DNA of 64,000 nucleotides from Sorangium cellulosum So0157-2 (GTDB taxonomy: Bacteria > Myxococcota_A > Polyangia > Polyangiales > Polyangiaceae). The DNA lies in contig NC_021658.1 in the NCBI RefSeq assembly GCF_000418325.1, positions 3,038,001 through 3,102,000 of the forward strand. The letters run 5' to 3'. The position numbers and the translations under genes were made by a program. Positions 34,553-42,595 of the stretch are shown here, piece by piece; positions within the stretch are counted from its first letter, which is position 1, and every line of letters starts with the position of its first letter. The notes beneath the pieces were generated by a model. The model saw only the letters and a list, made by a program, of their open reading frames with translations, made no database searches and was not told the origin of the DNA.

Positions 34553-35434
34553 ATGCTCGATCCCTCTCCCCCGCTCCTCGTCCTCGGCTGCGGCTTCACC
34601 GGTGCGGTGGTCGCCGGCCTGCGGCGCGCCTCCGGCGGCCGCGTCGTCGCGACCACGCGCTCGTCCGAGCGCGCCGCAGAGCTCGCACAGGCCGGCATCG
34701 AGGTGAGCGTCCTGCCGGCGCTCACCGCCGCGGCCGTCGACCGGCTCGTCGGGGACGGCGCGGACGTGCTCGTCGCCTTCCCGCCCGACGGCGCGACCGA
34801 CGCCGCGATCGCGCCGTCGCTCCGCCGCGCCCGCGCGATCGCGTACGTCTCGTCGACGGCCGTCTACGGCGACGCGACGGGGCGCATCGACGAGGCGACG
34901 CCCACGTCGGCCGACGGCCCCCGCGCCGCCGCGCGCCTCGCGGCCGAGGCCGTGTACCTCGAGCGCGGCGCCGTTGCGCTGCGCGCCGCCGGCATCTACG
35001 GCCCGGGCCGCGGCCTGCACCAGCGGCTCTTGCGCGGCGACTTCCGCATGACCGGCGAGGGCGATCGGCAGGGCGCGAACGTCGTCTCGCGCATCCACGT
35101 CGAGGACCTCGCGCGCCTCGCGCTCGCGGCGCTGGAGCGCGCCGCCCCCGGCGACGTCTTCGTGGTCGCGGACGACGCGCCCGTGCCGCAGATCGAGGTC
35201 GTCCGCTGGCTCTGCGCGCGGCTCGGCCTCTCGCTGCCGGCCGGCGCGCCGCGGGAGGATCTCCACGAGACGCTCCGCCACGATCGCGCGGTGGACAACG
35301 CGAAGATCAAGCGCGCCCTCGGCATGACGCTGCTCTACCCGAGCTACCGCGAGGGGTTCGAGGCGTGCCTGGCCGTCGAGGCCGCGGCGCCGGCCCTCGC
35401 CGCGGCCGCGGGCGCCCCGCCGCATCGCGGGTGA
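34553..35434 (+). CDS. YeeZ-like NAD(P)-dependent epimerase
   Basis: 293 residues from ATG 34553; upstream sequence in this frame is antisense to the SEC-C gene. The N-terminal nucleotide loop is LLVLGCGFTGAVVAGLRR, followed by RVVATTR, DVLVAFPPDG, IAYVSSTAVYGD, ALRAAGIYGPGRGLHQRLLRG, VSRIHVEDLARLALAAL and FVVADDAPVP. This is an atypical SDR lacking the classical YxxxK. The YeeZ group is of unknown substrate, probably a nucleotide sugar. It converges on the gene at 35448 with a gap of only 13 bases. Confidence 0.88.
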   Translation: MLDPSPPLLVLGCGFTGAVVAGLRRASGGRVVATTRSSERAAELAQAGIEVSVLPALTAAAVDRLVGDGADVLVAFPPDGATDAAIAPSLRRARAIAYVSSTAVYGDATGRIDEATPTSADGPRAAARLAAEAVYLERGAVALRAAGIYGPGRGLHQRLLRGDFRMTGEGDRQGANVVSRIHVEDLARLALAALERAAPGDVFVVADDAPVPQIEVVRWLCARLGLSLPAGAPREDLHETLRHDRAVDNAKIKRALGMTLLYPSYREGFEACLAVEAAAPALAAAAGAPPHRG

Positions 35435-35447
35435 TCGAGGTCGCGAG

Positions 35448-36782
35448 CTACAGGACGTCCGAGCCCTGCCTCGCGACGACGATATCGTCGCTGTCGCCCG
35501 CCGCGCCGCCGGCCGCGCGCGGACCGTCGGCCGTGCCGTTCTCGCCGACGCTGGACAGCGTGTAGCCATCGCCGCCCGGGCTCCTCTCGTACACGAGCGG
35601 GCCTGTCCCACAAGGATCCTGCGGGAGCGCCCGCAGCGCCTCCGGATAGCCGCCGTCCGCATACGCCAGCTCTGCCTGGACGGCCGCGCGGGCCAGGAGA
35701 TACGACGCCCGCAAGGCGCAATCCATCCTCGCGGTCCTCTGGAGATGCTCGGCGTCCAACATGGCACCGAGCCCCGTGACGTCGGCGGCGAGGGAATCGG
35801 CGGCGGCCTCCTGAAAGCGCGTGACCTGGGAAGCATCGCGCTGCGCGCCGAGCGCCATCTGCTCCGCGGCGCGCAGCTGCGCGTCGAGCGGCGGGAGGGC
35901 GTGACCGAACACGGCGGCCATCGGGAGCACCGTGATGAGCGCGCGGGCGCCGGTGGACGACGCGAGAGGACGGAGCTCCTCCTCGGGCAGGGGTCCACCA
36001 TCGCTCAGGCGCATCGCCACCTGGCGGAGGCGCAGGCGCTCTCTCCGGAGCACGTCGGCGAGCCGCGGCAGGTGGCGCCCGCGCTCCTCGAGCGCGCGGT
36101 CCAGCTCGGCGAGCTCCGCCGCGGGGAGCCGGGGCGCGCCGGCGACGAGGGCCGCGGCGCGGCGGTAGGCGCGCCCCGCGTCGTGAATGCCGATCAGGCC
36201 CGCGATGGCCGAGCCCGCGGACAGGTCCGCGCCGACCTTGGCGACGGTGAGATAACGGTCCAGGGCGCCGCGCGCATCCCCCTTGGCCTCGAGCCAGCGC
36301 CCCTGGACCAGGACAGCGCGGTTCGCGTGCCACACCGGATGGATGGGACCGTATTCGATCCACGCGCTCTCGTCCGGCAGCTCGTAACGAGAGCAACGCG
36401 CCATCTGCCGGAAGGCGTCGATCTCGGGGCGGCGCCGCTCGATCTCGGCGGCGAGCTCGGGCGAGAGCGGCGCGCCGGGCCCCGCCTCGAGCGCTCGCTT
36501 GACCCACTCGGGATGGACGTCCAGCTGAATCGACGCCGTCCTCGCGTAGCTCGCACCGCAGTCCTCCTGCGCGGCGCCCTCGCCGGCAGGCCGCGAGCGC
36601 TCGCGGATCCGCGCGCGCTCCGCGTCCCATTCGGCCCGGGTGGCATCCCGGTAATCCCGGAGCCGGGACTGACCCCACGCCGACGCGCCGGCCCGGAACA
36701 GCGCGAGAAGCGCGGCCGTCGCCGCGAGCCCGACCCCCACACGTCTCACCCTCCCGAGGAGGCGCCCCTTGCTGTCTGTCAT
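35448..36782 (-). CDS. Hypothetical membrane-anchored secreted protein with pseudopilin-like tail
   Basis: 444 residues from ATG 36782. The much longer open frame upstream is antisense to the CotH gene and is rejected. One N-terminal membrane helix (VGVGLAATAALLALFRAGASAW) is followed by a large helical region (about 60-380) without known motifs. It has a Cys pair (CGASYARTASIQL; MARCSRYEL). The C-terminus, DPCGTGPLVYERSPGGDGYTLSSVGENGTADGP, resembles the calcium-binding C-terminal loop of type II secretion pseudopilins (DPWGNPYVY ... DGYxLYSxGxDG), though the rest of the protein does not. It is probably exported. Function unknown. Confidence 0.75.
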   Translation of the reverse strand: MTDSKGRLLGRVRRVGVGLAATAALLALFRAGASAWGQSRLRDYRDATRAEWDAERARIRERSRPAGEGAAQEDCGASYARTASIQLDVHPEWVKRALEAGPGAPLSPELAAEIERRRPEIDAFRQMARCSRYELPDESAWIEYGPIHPVWHANRAVLVQGRWLEAKGDARGALDRYLTVAKVGADLSAGSAIAGLIGIHDAGRAYRRAAALVAGAPRLPAAELAELDRALEERGRHLPRLADVLRRERLRLRQVAMRLSDGGPLPEEELRPLASSTGARALITVLPMAAVFGHALPPLDAQLRAAEQMALGAQRDASQVTRFQEAAADSLAADVTGLGAMLDAEHLQRTARMDCALRASYLLARAAVQAELAYADGGYPEALRALPQDPCGTGPLVYERSPGGDGYTLSSVGENGTADGPRAAGGAAGDSDDIVVARQGSDVL

Positions 36783-36974
36783 CGCACCGAAAAAGCCCGG
36801 GCGCGACGGATCATTCCGTGCCTTTTTGTCAACTGGATCGCACGGCGATGCGCCCGACCCGGGGCGGACGGAGATGGCCTCTCGAACGGCCAGGCCCGGG
36901 GATCCACGGCGCGAAAAACAGGCATCGACGCGCGCGAGCTGCACGCTACGCTCGAAGCCGCTGAAGGAGCGTGC

Positions 36975-39059
36975 ATGAAGGTTACGTGTTGGACATGGCT
37001 TGTGCTGGCGGCCGTCGCCGCGGGCGCGGGATGCGGGGATGACGAGGGTGGAACCGGCGGCGCCGGGCCGGGAGGCTCGGGCGGGGCGAGCGCCGGCGGG
37101 GGAGGCTCGGGCGGGACGAGCGCCGGCGGGGGAGGCTCGGGCGGGGCGGGCACCGGCGGGGAAGGCGGCGTGAGCGACGGCGGGGCCGGCGGAGAGGCCC
37201 CGATGCCGCGGTGCGCGCCGCCCGATCCCACGCTCGCCGACCGCGACGCGGACGAGCTGTATGCGGCCGACGAGGTCTTGCGCTTCGACTTCGTCCTTCC
37301 GGAAGAGCGCTGGGCCGAGCTCAAGGAGAACGCCCGCGACGAGGAGTACGTGGAGGCCGAGGCTTGCTACGAGGGCAAGAGCCTGGGCGTCGTCGGCCTG
37401 CGCTTCAAGGGTGGTTATGGCACCCTGCAGATGTGCTTCGACGAGGAGGGGAACCTCACCTGCCCGAAGCTCAGCATGAAGGTGAAGTTCGACGAGTACG
37501 TCGACGGCCAGCGCTTCTACGCGCAGGAGCGGCTGAATTTCCACTCGATGATCTGGGATCCGACGAAGCTCCACGAGCGCATCGCCTATGGCCTGTACCG
37601 CGAGATGGGCGTCGCGGCCCCGAGGAGCGGTTGGGCCACGCTTTATGTGAACGGCGAGCCCCAGGGACTCTTCTCGATGGTCGAGGAGGTGGACGGCCGC
37701 TTTTTGGAGAGCCATTTCCCCGGAGGGCCGGACGGGGACCTCTACAAGGAAGCGTGGCCGGTCACGGACGACGCCAGCTACTACGCGGAGCGCATCGAGA
37801 CGAACGAGGACGAGGCCACGCACGAGCGCTTCGTCGCGTTCGCCGCCGCGCTCGCGTCCGCCGAGGGCGACGAGCGCCTCGCCGCGCTGTCGCAGTGGGC
37901 GGACATCGAGCAGCTGCAACGCTACATGGCCGTCGACGAGGCGATCGTGAACTGGGACGGGGTCACGACCTTCTACGTCGACCCCGCCGGCGGCGCCAAC
38001 AACCACAACTTCTACATCTACGACGAGCCCTCCTCGGGCAAATTCCACCTGATCCCGTGGGATATGGACCAGACCCTCGGCGCCAGCACCTACTTTGGCC
38101 AGGTGCCCCGCTGGACCGAGGCGCCGGCGACCTGCCCCGCCGTGGTGCCGGTGTTCATGGGCGCCGAGCGGGTGCGCGTGCCGGGGTGCGACGCGCTGTT
38201 CGGCGCCTTGAGCCAGGACCCCGCGGGCTACCAGGCCGCGCTCCAGGCGCTGCTCGACGGGCCGTTCGGCGAAGGGAAGCTCGAAGCGCAGGTGGACGCG
38301 TACGCGGCGCAGATCCGCGCCGCCGTCGAGGAGGATCCGCTCGGGCCCGGCCTCGCCTCGTGGGAGCCGGCGGTCGCGCGCCTCAGGAGCGAGGTGCCCA
38401 TCCTGCGCGAGCGCCTGCGCCGGTTCGCCAGCAACACGCCGCTCGTGCCCTTCTCGTTCACCGCGGCGGGGGTCAACGATTTCGAGGCGGCGGACGCGGT
38501 CGAGCTGTACGTCGGCACGCTGCTCGCCACCAACAACGCGTCCGGCGCGGTGCAGGGCCTCACCCAGGACGCGCCGCTCAGCGGGGCGCAGAGCCTGCTC
38601 CTCAGCTTCGATTTCCGCGACGAGGCGTACGCCTGGGGCCAGTACGTGTACTTCACGGTGCCCCTCGTCGAGGGCTCGGTCGACGTGACGCCGCTCGAGG
38701 GCGTCCGCTTCCGGGCGCGCGCCGACGCGGCGCGCGGGCTGCGCGTCGACGTCGAGAGCCCCGCGCAGAGCAACGGGCTCAGCGGGGTCCGCCACGGCTG
38801 GGACGTGCGGCTCGGCGTCGAGCCGCAGGTCATCGAGCTCAAGTTCGCCGACATCGCGCTCCCCGGCTGGGCGATCGACCAGGGGCTCGACCCCGGCGAC
38901 GACGTGAACGACGTGCTCGCGTCGATCATCGGCCTCGCGTTCAGCCCGGAGATGAACGGCGTCGGCGCGAACGGCTTCCTCGGCCGCGGCGAGGCCGACT
39001 CGGGCGCCGTCGTGATCGACGACGTCGAGCTCTTCGGCGCGACGTCCGGCGATCCGTGA
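36975..39059 (+). CDS. CotH-family lipoprotein with C-terminal carbohydrate-binding-like domain
   Basis: 694 residues from ATG 36975, with GAAGGAG upstream. Lipoprotein signal with lipobox AGAGC at about Cys20, then a Gly/Ser/Ala linker made of three 30-base DNA repeats (37071-37160). The CotH domain (about 80-420) has VLRFDFVLPEERWAELKEN, VGLRFKGG, LSMKVKFDEYVDGQRF, ERLNFHSM, GEPQGLFSMVEEVDGRFLE and the catalytic-region motif NHNFYIYDEPSSGKFHLIPWDMDQTLG. CotH of Bacillus is a spore-coat protein kinase. The C-terminal 200 residues look like a CBM11/CIA30-type beta-sandwich ending FLGRGEADSGAVVIDDVELFG. It may be a surface protein kinase acting on spore-coat or matrix proteins. No neighbour supports this directly. 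Confidence 0.9.
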   Translation: MKVTCWTWLVLAAVAAGAGCGDDEGGTGGAGPGGSGGASAGGGGSGGTSAGGGGSGGAGTGGEGGVSDGGAGGEAPMPRCAPPDPTLADRDADELYAADEVLRFDFVLPEERWAELKENARDEEYVEAEACYEGKSLGVVGLRFKGGYGTLQMCFDEEGNLTCPKLSMKVKFDEYVDGQRFYAQERLNFHSMIWDPTKLHERIAYGLYREMGVAAPRSGWATLYVNGEPQGLFSMVEEVDGRFLESHFPGGPDGDLYKEAWPVTDDASYYAERIETNEDEATHERFVAFAAALASAEGDERLAALSQWADIEQLQRYMAVDEAIVNWDGVTTFYVDPAGGANNHNFYIYDEPSSGKFHLIPWDMDQTLGASTYFGQVPRWTEAPATCPAVVPVFMGAERVRVPGCDALFGALSQDPAGYQAALQALLDGPFGEGKLEAQVDAYAAQIRAAVEEDPLGPGLASWEPAVARLRSEVPILRERLRRFASNTPLVPFSFTAAGVNDFEAADAVELYVGTLLATNNASGAVQGLTQDAPLSGAQSLLLSFDFRDEAYAWGQYVYFTVPLVEGSVDVTPLEGVRFRARADAARGLRVDVESPAQSNGLSGVRHGWDVRLGVEPQVIELKFADIALPGWAIDQGLDPGDDVNDVLASIIGLAFSPEMNGVGANGFLGRGEADSGAVVIDDVELFGATSGDP
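37071..37160 (+). repeat. 30-bp tandem repeat, three copies, in CotH gene linker
   Basis: The unit starts GGAGGCTCGGGCGGGGCGAG and continues CGCCGGCGGG; copies 2 and 3 differ at a few positions. It encodes (GGSGGASAGG)-type flexible linker. In-frame 30-base steps would let the linker change length by slippage. Confidence 0.8.
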
Positions 39060-39189
39060 TCGGCGGACGGTGAGGCCCGAGGCGAGCGCCCCGGGCCCGC
39101 GGAGATCTCGTTTCGAGAGGCCCTCTCGCCGCTCGGTCCCCCGGACGCGAGCGGCAGAGCCCCGGAGCGCGGGTTGGGCTCGGTCCGCG

Positions 39190-39741
39190 CTAGCCGTCGC
39201 GCCGGCGCCCCCACCGCGGGGCCATGGTCGCGAACACGTCGTCTCTTCGGATCAAGAGGTGAAAGAGCGCCGCCGCGAGGTGCTGGAGGAAGGCGCCGAA
39301 GAGCAGCAGGGCGAGGAAGGTGTGAGCGCGGCGCAACGCCGCGTACAGCGCGGGGCTCTGCGGCGCGATCGAGGGCAGTTGGACCCCGCCGAGCAGCGTC
39401 ACCGGAGAGCCGCCCGCCGAGAGCATCGCCCAGCCGACGATCGGAATCGTGAACATCAGGACATAGAGCACGATCTGCGATGCGCCCGCCGCGCGCCGTT
39501 GCCAGGCCGGCATGTCCTCCGGCAGCGGCGGCGCGCGGCGCGCGAGGCGCACCCCCAGGCGGACCGCCGCGAGCGCGAGGAGCACGACGCCCAGCGACCG
39601 GTGCGCCGGCAGCAGGAAGGTCCGGGCGCCGCTCACCGTCGAGGCCATGCCGACCCCGATGAACAGCATGGCGACGATCGCGACGGCCATGGTCCAGTGC
39701 AGGGCGCGCGATAGAGGGTGAAACTTGTGCGGAGGGCTCAT
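39190..39741 (-). CDS. Cytochrome b561-family protein
   Basis: 183 residues from ATG 39741, overlapping the end of the catalase gene (39738). Four transmembrane helices carry the expected histidines: HPLSRALHWTMAVAIVAMLF, LPAHRSLGVVLLALAAVRL, ASQIVLYVLMFTIPIVGWAML, RAHTFLALLLFGAFLQHLAAALFHLL. Bacterial b561 proteins pass electrons from ubiquinol; several reduce superoxide or work with periplasmic redox partners. Co-translation with a membrane-anchored catalase-type peroxidase suggests it supplies electrons to, or shares a stress with, that enzyme. It is driven by the divergent ECF-type promoter upstream of the catalase gene. Confidence 0.92.
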   Translation of the reverse strand: MSPPHKFHPLSRALHWTMAVAIVAMLFIGVGMASTVSGARTFLLPAHRSLGVVLLALAAVRLGVRLARRAPPLPEDMPAWQRRAAGASQIVLYVLMFTIPIVGWAMLSAGGSPVTLLGGVQLPSIAPQSPALYAALRRAHTFLALLLFGAFLQHLAAALFHLLIRRDDVFATMAPRWGRRRDG

Positions 39742-40856
39742 CGGCGCGCGCCCTCCTCGGCGGGGCCGCGGGACAGCGCGCTCGGCGCCGGCCCCTCGCC
39801 GGCGCGGCGCGTGAGCGAGACCGCGTAGGCCGAAGAGCGCGCGCTCAGCAGCGGATCGTCCGACGGCTCGATCCCGGCCGGCAGGATCAGCGGATCGAAG
39901 GTGATGTCGCGACACGGCCCCGCCTCCTCCGTCGCGGCGCGCTCCACCACGAGCGCGCCGACCTCGACCTGCTCGCGATCGCGGGGCCACTCGCGCGTGG
40001 CGTCGCCCGTGGGATCGCCCGGGGCCGCGAGCGTCACCCGCATCCGCCAGCGCAGCGGGCCCCGCTCGAGGCGCGCGACGACCTCCTCGAAGAGGAAGCT
40101 CGGCGGCCTCGAGGCGAGCGTCGCCTTGTCCAGCGCCTCCAGCGGGGCCTCGGGCACCATCGACCAGCGGACGTCGCGCGCCGGGCCGGCGCCGCCGGTG
40201 AAGCGGAACGCGTTCACGCTGTGGTAGGCGCCGTTCGCGAAGCTCGACGGCAGATCGCCGTCGCGCAGCCGGGCCATGAAGGCGCGCGTCTCCGGGTGCG
40301 CGGCGAGGAAGCCCTCGACGCGCGCGGCGTCCGGCTTCCCCGTGGCCGCGACGGGCGAGGTGGCGCGCTGAAAATCGAGGAACGCCGCGGGCGTCGCGAC
40401 CGGGAAGACGGGGATGTGGTTCATCGCGGTGCGCCATTGCTCGCCGTTCGGCAGCGAGAAGCTGAGCGCCATGCTGCGGAGCGCGACGCGCCCGTCCGGC
40501 GCGTACGGCATGCCGCCGCCCGTCGAGAAGCGCCCGACCACGGGGACCTCGCCGCGCGCGAACACGCTCGCCCTGGAGAGCCGCGCGCCCGCGCCGCTCG
40601 CCTCGAAGCGCCCGGTGAAGCAGACGCCCTTCGCGTGCGCGCGGCGAAAGCCCGGGTGCAGGCCGTCATGCCCCTCGAGCGCGTCGACGAGCTTGGCCGG
40701 GGTCAGCCGCGAGGGCTCGAGGACCCCCGCAACGAAGGCGAACGCCGCGGCCAGAGCGGCCACGATCGCGAAGATCAGCGAGGCACGGGCGATCTCGCCG
40801 GCCTTCGCGCGCAAGGGGCCCACGAGGCCCCCGTCGGAACGCAGAAATCCGAACAT
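39738..40856 (-). CDS. SrpA-type catalase-family heme peroxidase, membrane-anchored
   Basis: 372 residues. ATG 40856 is preferred to ATG 40874 because GGAGGAGC lies 6 bases before it. An N-terminal membrane helix (ASLIFAIVAALAAAFAFVAGVL) places the enzyme outside the cytoplasm. The compact catalase core has the distal His in AHAKGVCFTG, RFSTGGGMP, NGEQWRTAMNHIPVFPV with the distal Asn, and proximal Tyr in SARSSAYAVSLTRR. SrpA-like proteins are small catalase-related peroxidases that use an organic or electron-carrier donor. It pairs with cytochrome b561 (4-base overlap) and with the divergent ECF sigma factor. Confidence 0.92.
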   Translation of the reverse strand: MFGFLRSDGGLVGPLRAKAGEIARASLIFAIVAALAAAFAFVAGVLEPSRLTPAKLVDALEGHDGLHPGFRRAHAKGVCFTGRFEASGAGARLSRASVFARGEVPVVGRFSTGGGMPYAPDGRVALRSMALSFSLPNGEQWRTAMNHIPVFPVATPAAFLDFQRATSPVAATGKPDAARVEGFLAAHPETRAFMARLRDGDLPSSFANGAYHSVNAFRFTGGAGPARDVRWSMVPEAPLEALDKATLASRPPSFLFEEVVARLERGPLRWRMRVTLAAPGDPTGDATREWPRDREQVEVGALVVERAATEEAGPCRDITFDPLILPAGIEPSDDPLLSARSSAYAVSLTRRAGEGPAPSALSRGPAEEGARR

Positions 40857-40901
40857 CTCGAGCTCCTCCGCCATCGCGGCGGCGTGGGTGGATGCAGCCG
40901 T

Positions 40902-40926
40902 GACGCCGCCCGGGGGGCGGTATTCC
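40902..40926 (-). promoter_or_regulatory. ECF-type promoter of the catalase/b561 unit
   Basis: On the minus strand GGAATA (40926-40921) is separated by 15 bases from CGTC (40905-40902), a typical ECF -35/-10 layout. It leaves a short leader before ATG 40856. It mirrors the promoter on the other strand. Confidence 0.6.
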
Positions 40927-40951
40927 GCGGGCTACAAAGGAGACCCCCCAC

Positions 40952-40977
40952 GGAATAACCTCGGTTCGAGCGGCGTC
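40952..40977 (+). promoter_or_regulatory. ECF-type autoregulatory promoter of the sigma/anti-sigma unit
   Basis: GGAATA at 40952-40957, a 16-base spacer and CGTC at 40974-40977; the sigma ATG is at 41024. It shares the -35 and -10 words with the divergent promoter, which supports recognition of both by the sigma factor encoded here. Confidence 0.6.
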
Positions 40978-41023
40978 TCGCGGCCGTGGAGGCCTTAGAG
41001 CCGAGGAGCGGGCAGGTGCGGCG

Positions 41024-41533
41024 ATGAGCGATCTGAACGACGAGGAGCTGCGCGCCCTCTTGCCGGGCATGCGGCGGTTCGCGGCCTCGCTGACGCGCGA
41101 CGCGAGCGCCGCCGACGATCTGGTGCAGAGCTGCCTCGAGAAGACCCTCTCGCGCTGGCAGACGAAGCGCCCGGAGGGGAGCCTGAAGGCCTGGCTGTAC
41201 GCGATCATGGTCCGCCAGTTCCTCGACGGCCGGAGGCGCGCGGGCCGCGTCCGGCGCTTGCTGGAGGCGTTCGGCGTCCGCGCCGAGGGCGAGCACCCCG
41301 GCGAGGAGGCCGTCCTCGCGCGCTCCTCGCTCGGCGCGTTCGACAAGCTCTCGGTCGACCATCGCGCGGTCCTCTTGCTGGTGACGGTCGAGGGCTTCTC
41401 CTACCAGGAGGCGGCGCAGGCCCTCGACGTGCCGATCGGCACCGTGATGTCGCGCCTCTCCCGCGCGCGCGAGGCCTACCGCGCGCTGACCGAGGCCGAG
41501 CCCGCGCCCGCCCGGATCCGGAGGGTCAAATGA
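41024..41533 (+). CDS. ECF RNA polymerase sigma factor
   Basis: 169 residues from ATG 41024. Region 2: LLPGMRRFAASLTRDASAADDLVQSCLEKTLSRWQ ... LKAWLYAIMVRQFLDGRRR. Region 4: LSVDHRAVLLLVTVEGFSYQEAAQALDVPIGTVMSRLSRAREAYRAL. No extra C-terminal domain. The anti-sigma gene overlaps by 4 bases (ATGA). Matching GGAATA/CGTC promoters lie before this gene and before the divergent catalase gene, so it likely activates both. The signal is probably oxidative or membrane redox stress, inferred from the target genes. Confidence 0.94.
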   Translation: MSDLNDEELRALLPGMRRFAASLTRDASAADDLVQSCLEKTLSRWQTKRPEGSLKAWLYAIMVRQFLDGRRRAGRVRRLLEAFGVRAEGEHPGEEAVLARSSLGAFDKLSVDHRAVLLLVTVEGFSYQEAAQALDVPIGTVMSRLSRAREAYRALTEAEPAPARIRRVK

Positions 41534-42282
41534 GCCTCGATCCCCCGACCGAGGACGAGCTCCAGGCCTTCGTGGACGGCCGGCTCGATCCCGAGCGGGC
41601 GCGCGCCGTCGAGGCGTACCTCGCCTCGCACCCCGACGAGCGCGCGCGCGTCGCCGCCTACCGGCGGAACGCCGAGGAGCTGCGCGCCCTGCTCGCCGGG
41701 GCCTCGCTGCTGCCGCCGAGCCCGCGCCTCGACCCGCGCGCGATCCGGCGCGATCTGCGCCAGCGCTCCCAGCGGCGCGCGGTGCTCGGCGCATCGCTCG
41801 CGGTCGCGCTCGGGATCGGCGCGCTCGGCGGCTGGACGGCGCGCTCGATGCGCCTGCCGGGCGCGCCTGCGCCGATGGACGACGCGGTCGAGGCCTACCG
41901 CACCTTCGCCACGGATCGCGTGCGGCCGGTGGAGATGGCGGCGGGACACGGGGGCGACCTCCAGGCCTGGCTCTCCGGCCGGCTGGGGCGCCCGGTGGCG
42001 CTGCCGGATCTGGCGCCGTACGGGTTCGACCTCCTCGGAGGCCGGCTGCTCTCCACGGCCAACGGGCCCGCGGTCCTGCTCATGTACGAGGACCGAGACG
42101 GTCAGCGCGTGAGCTTCTACATCCGCCCGAGCTCACGCCCGGGCGAGCTCACGGGCACGCGCCGCGACGGCGGGCTCGCGACGAGATACTGGTTTCGCAA
42201 CGGCTACGGGTTCGCCGTGGTCGGCCGCGCGGACGACCCGCGCATCGCGGAGGTCCAGGAGGCCGCGCGCCTCTCGATGTGA
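41530..42282 (+). CDS. Transmembrane anti-sigma factor
   Basis: 250 residues, coupled to the sigma gene by overlap. The N-terminal cytoplasmic part (EDELQAFVDGRLDPERARAVEAYLASHPDERARVAAYRRNAEELRALL) matches the anti-sigma helical domain but lacks the HxxxCxxC zinc motif of ZAS proteins. One membrane helix about 78-98 (AVLGASLAVALGIGALGGWTA) follows. The exported C-terminal domain (about 115-250) with LPDLAPYGFDLLGGRLLSTANGPAVLLMYEDRDGQRVSFYIRP is conserved among RsiW-like/ChrR-unrelated anti-sigmas. It should hold the sigma factor until a signal outside the inner membrane triggers release. Confidence 0.9.
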   Translation: MSLDPPTEDELQAFVDGRLDPERARAVEAYLASHPDERARVAAYRRNAEELRALLAGASLLPPSPRLDPRAIRRDLRQRSQRRAVLGASLAVALGIGALGGWTARSMRLPGAPAPMDDAVEAYRTFATDRVRPVEMAAGHGGDLQAWLSGRLGRPVALPDLAPYGFDLLGGRLLSTANGPAVLLMYEDRDGQRVSFYIRPSSRPGELTGTRRDGGLATRYWFRNGYGFAVVGRADDPRIAEVQEAARLSM

Positions 42283-42595
42283 CGCGGCGGCCCATCCGAG
42301 CGGCGGCGATGCTGCTGTTCTTCAGGCGCCGAGAGGTCGCCTGCGCGCCGCGGCCGCACTGGCACGCTCGCGGGAGAGCGATCCTTGTCATGGATGCACG
42401 ATTCGAGCTGGGCCTCGACAGCGCGCCTGCCGTGCTGAGCGAACCTTTCTCGTGAATGTGCACGAGCTCCGAAAGGCCAGACAGCTTATCCAGCGCTCTC
42501 GATGTTCCGCTCCTCGAACGCGGCCGTTCCAGAATGCCGCCTGGCACAGCCTGGGTATCGCCGCATACTCCGGACGTGACCCCTGCGGAGATGAC
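42283..42595. other. Intergenic, no gene seen
   Basis: Bases 42390-42560 are less GC-rich than the flanks and probably hold the promoter for the protease gene. TGGCAC occurs twice (about 42360 and 42542), but neither has the spaced TTGC of a sigma-54 site. Confidence 0.45.

Noticed and set aside
35448..38795. 1115-codon minus-strand open frame
   Set aside because: Only the part from ATG 36782 looks like a protein. The rest is antisense to the CotH gene, which has clear family motifs.
42355..42550. TGGCAC words before the protease gene as sigma-54 promoters
   Set aside because: Neither is followed by TTGC at the required distance.
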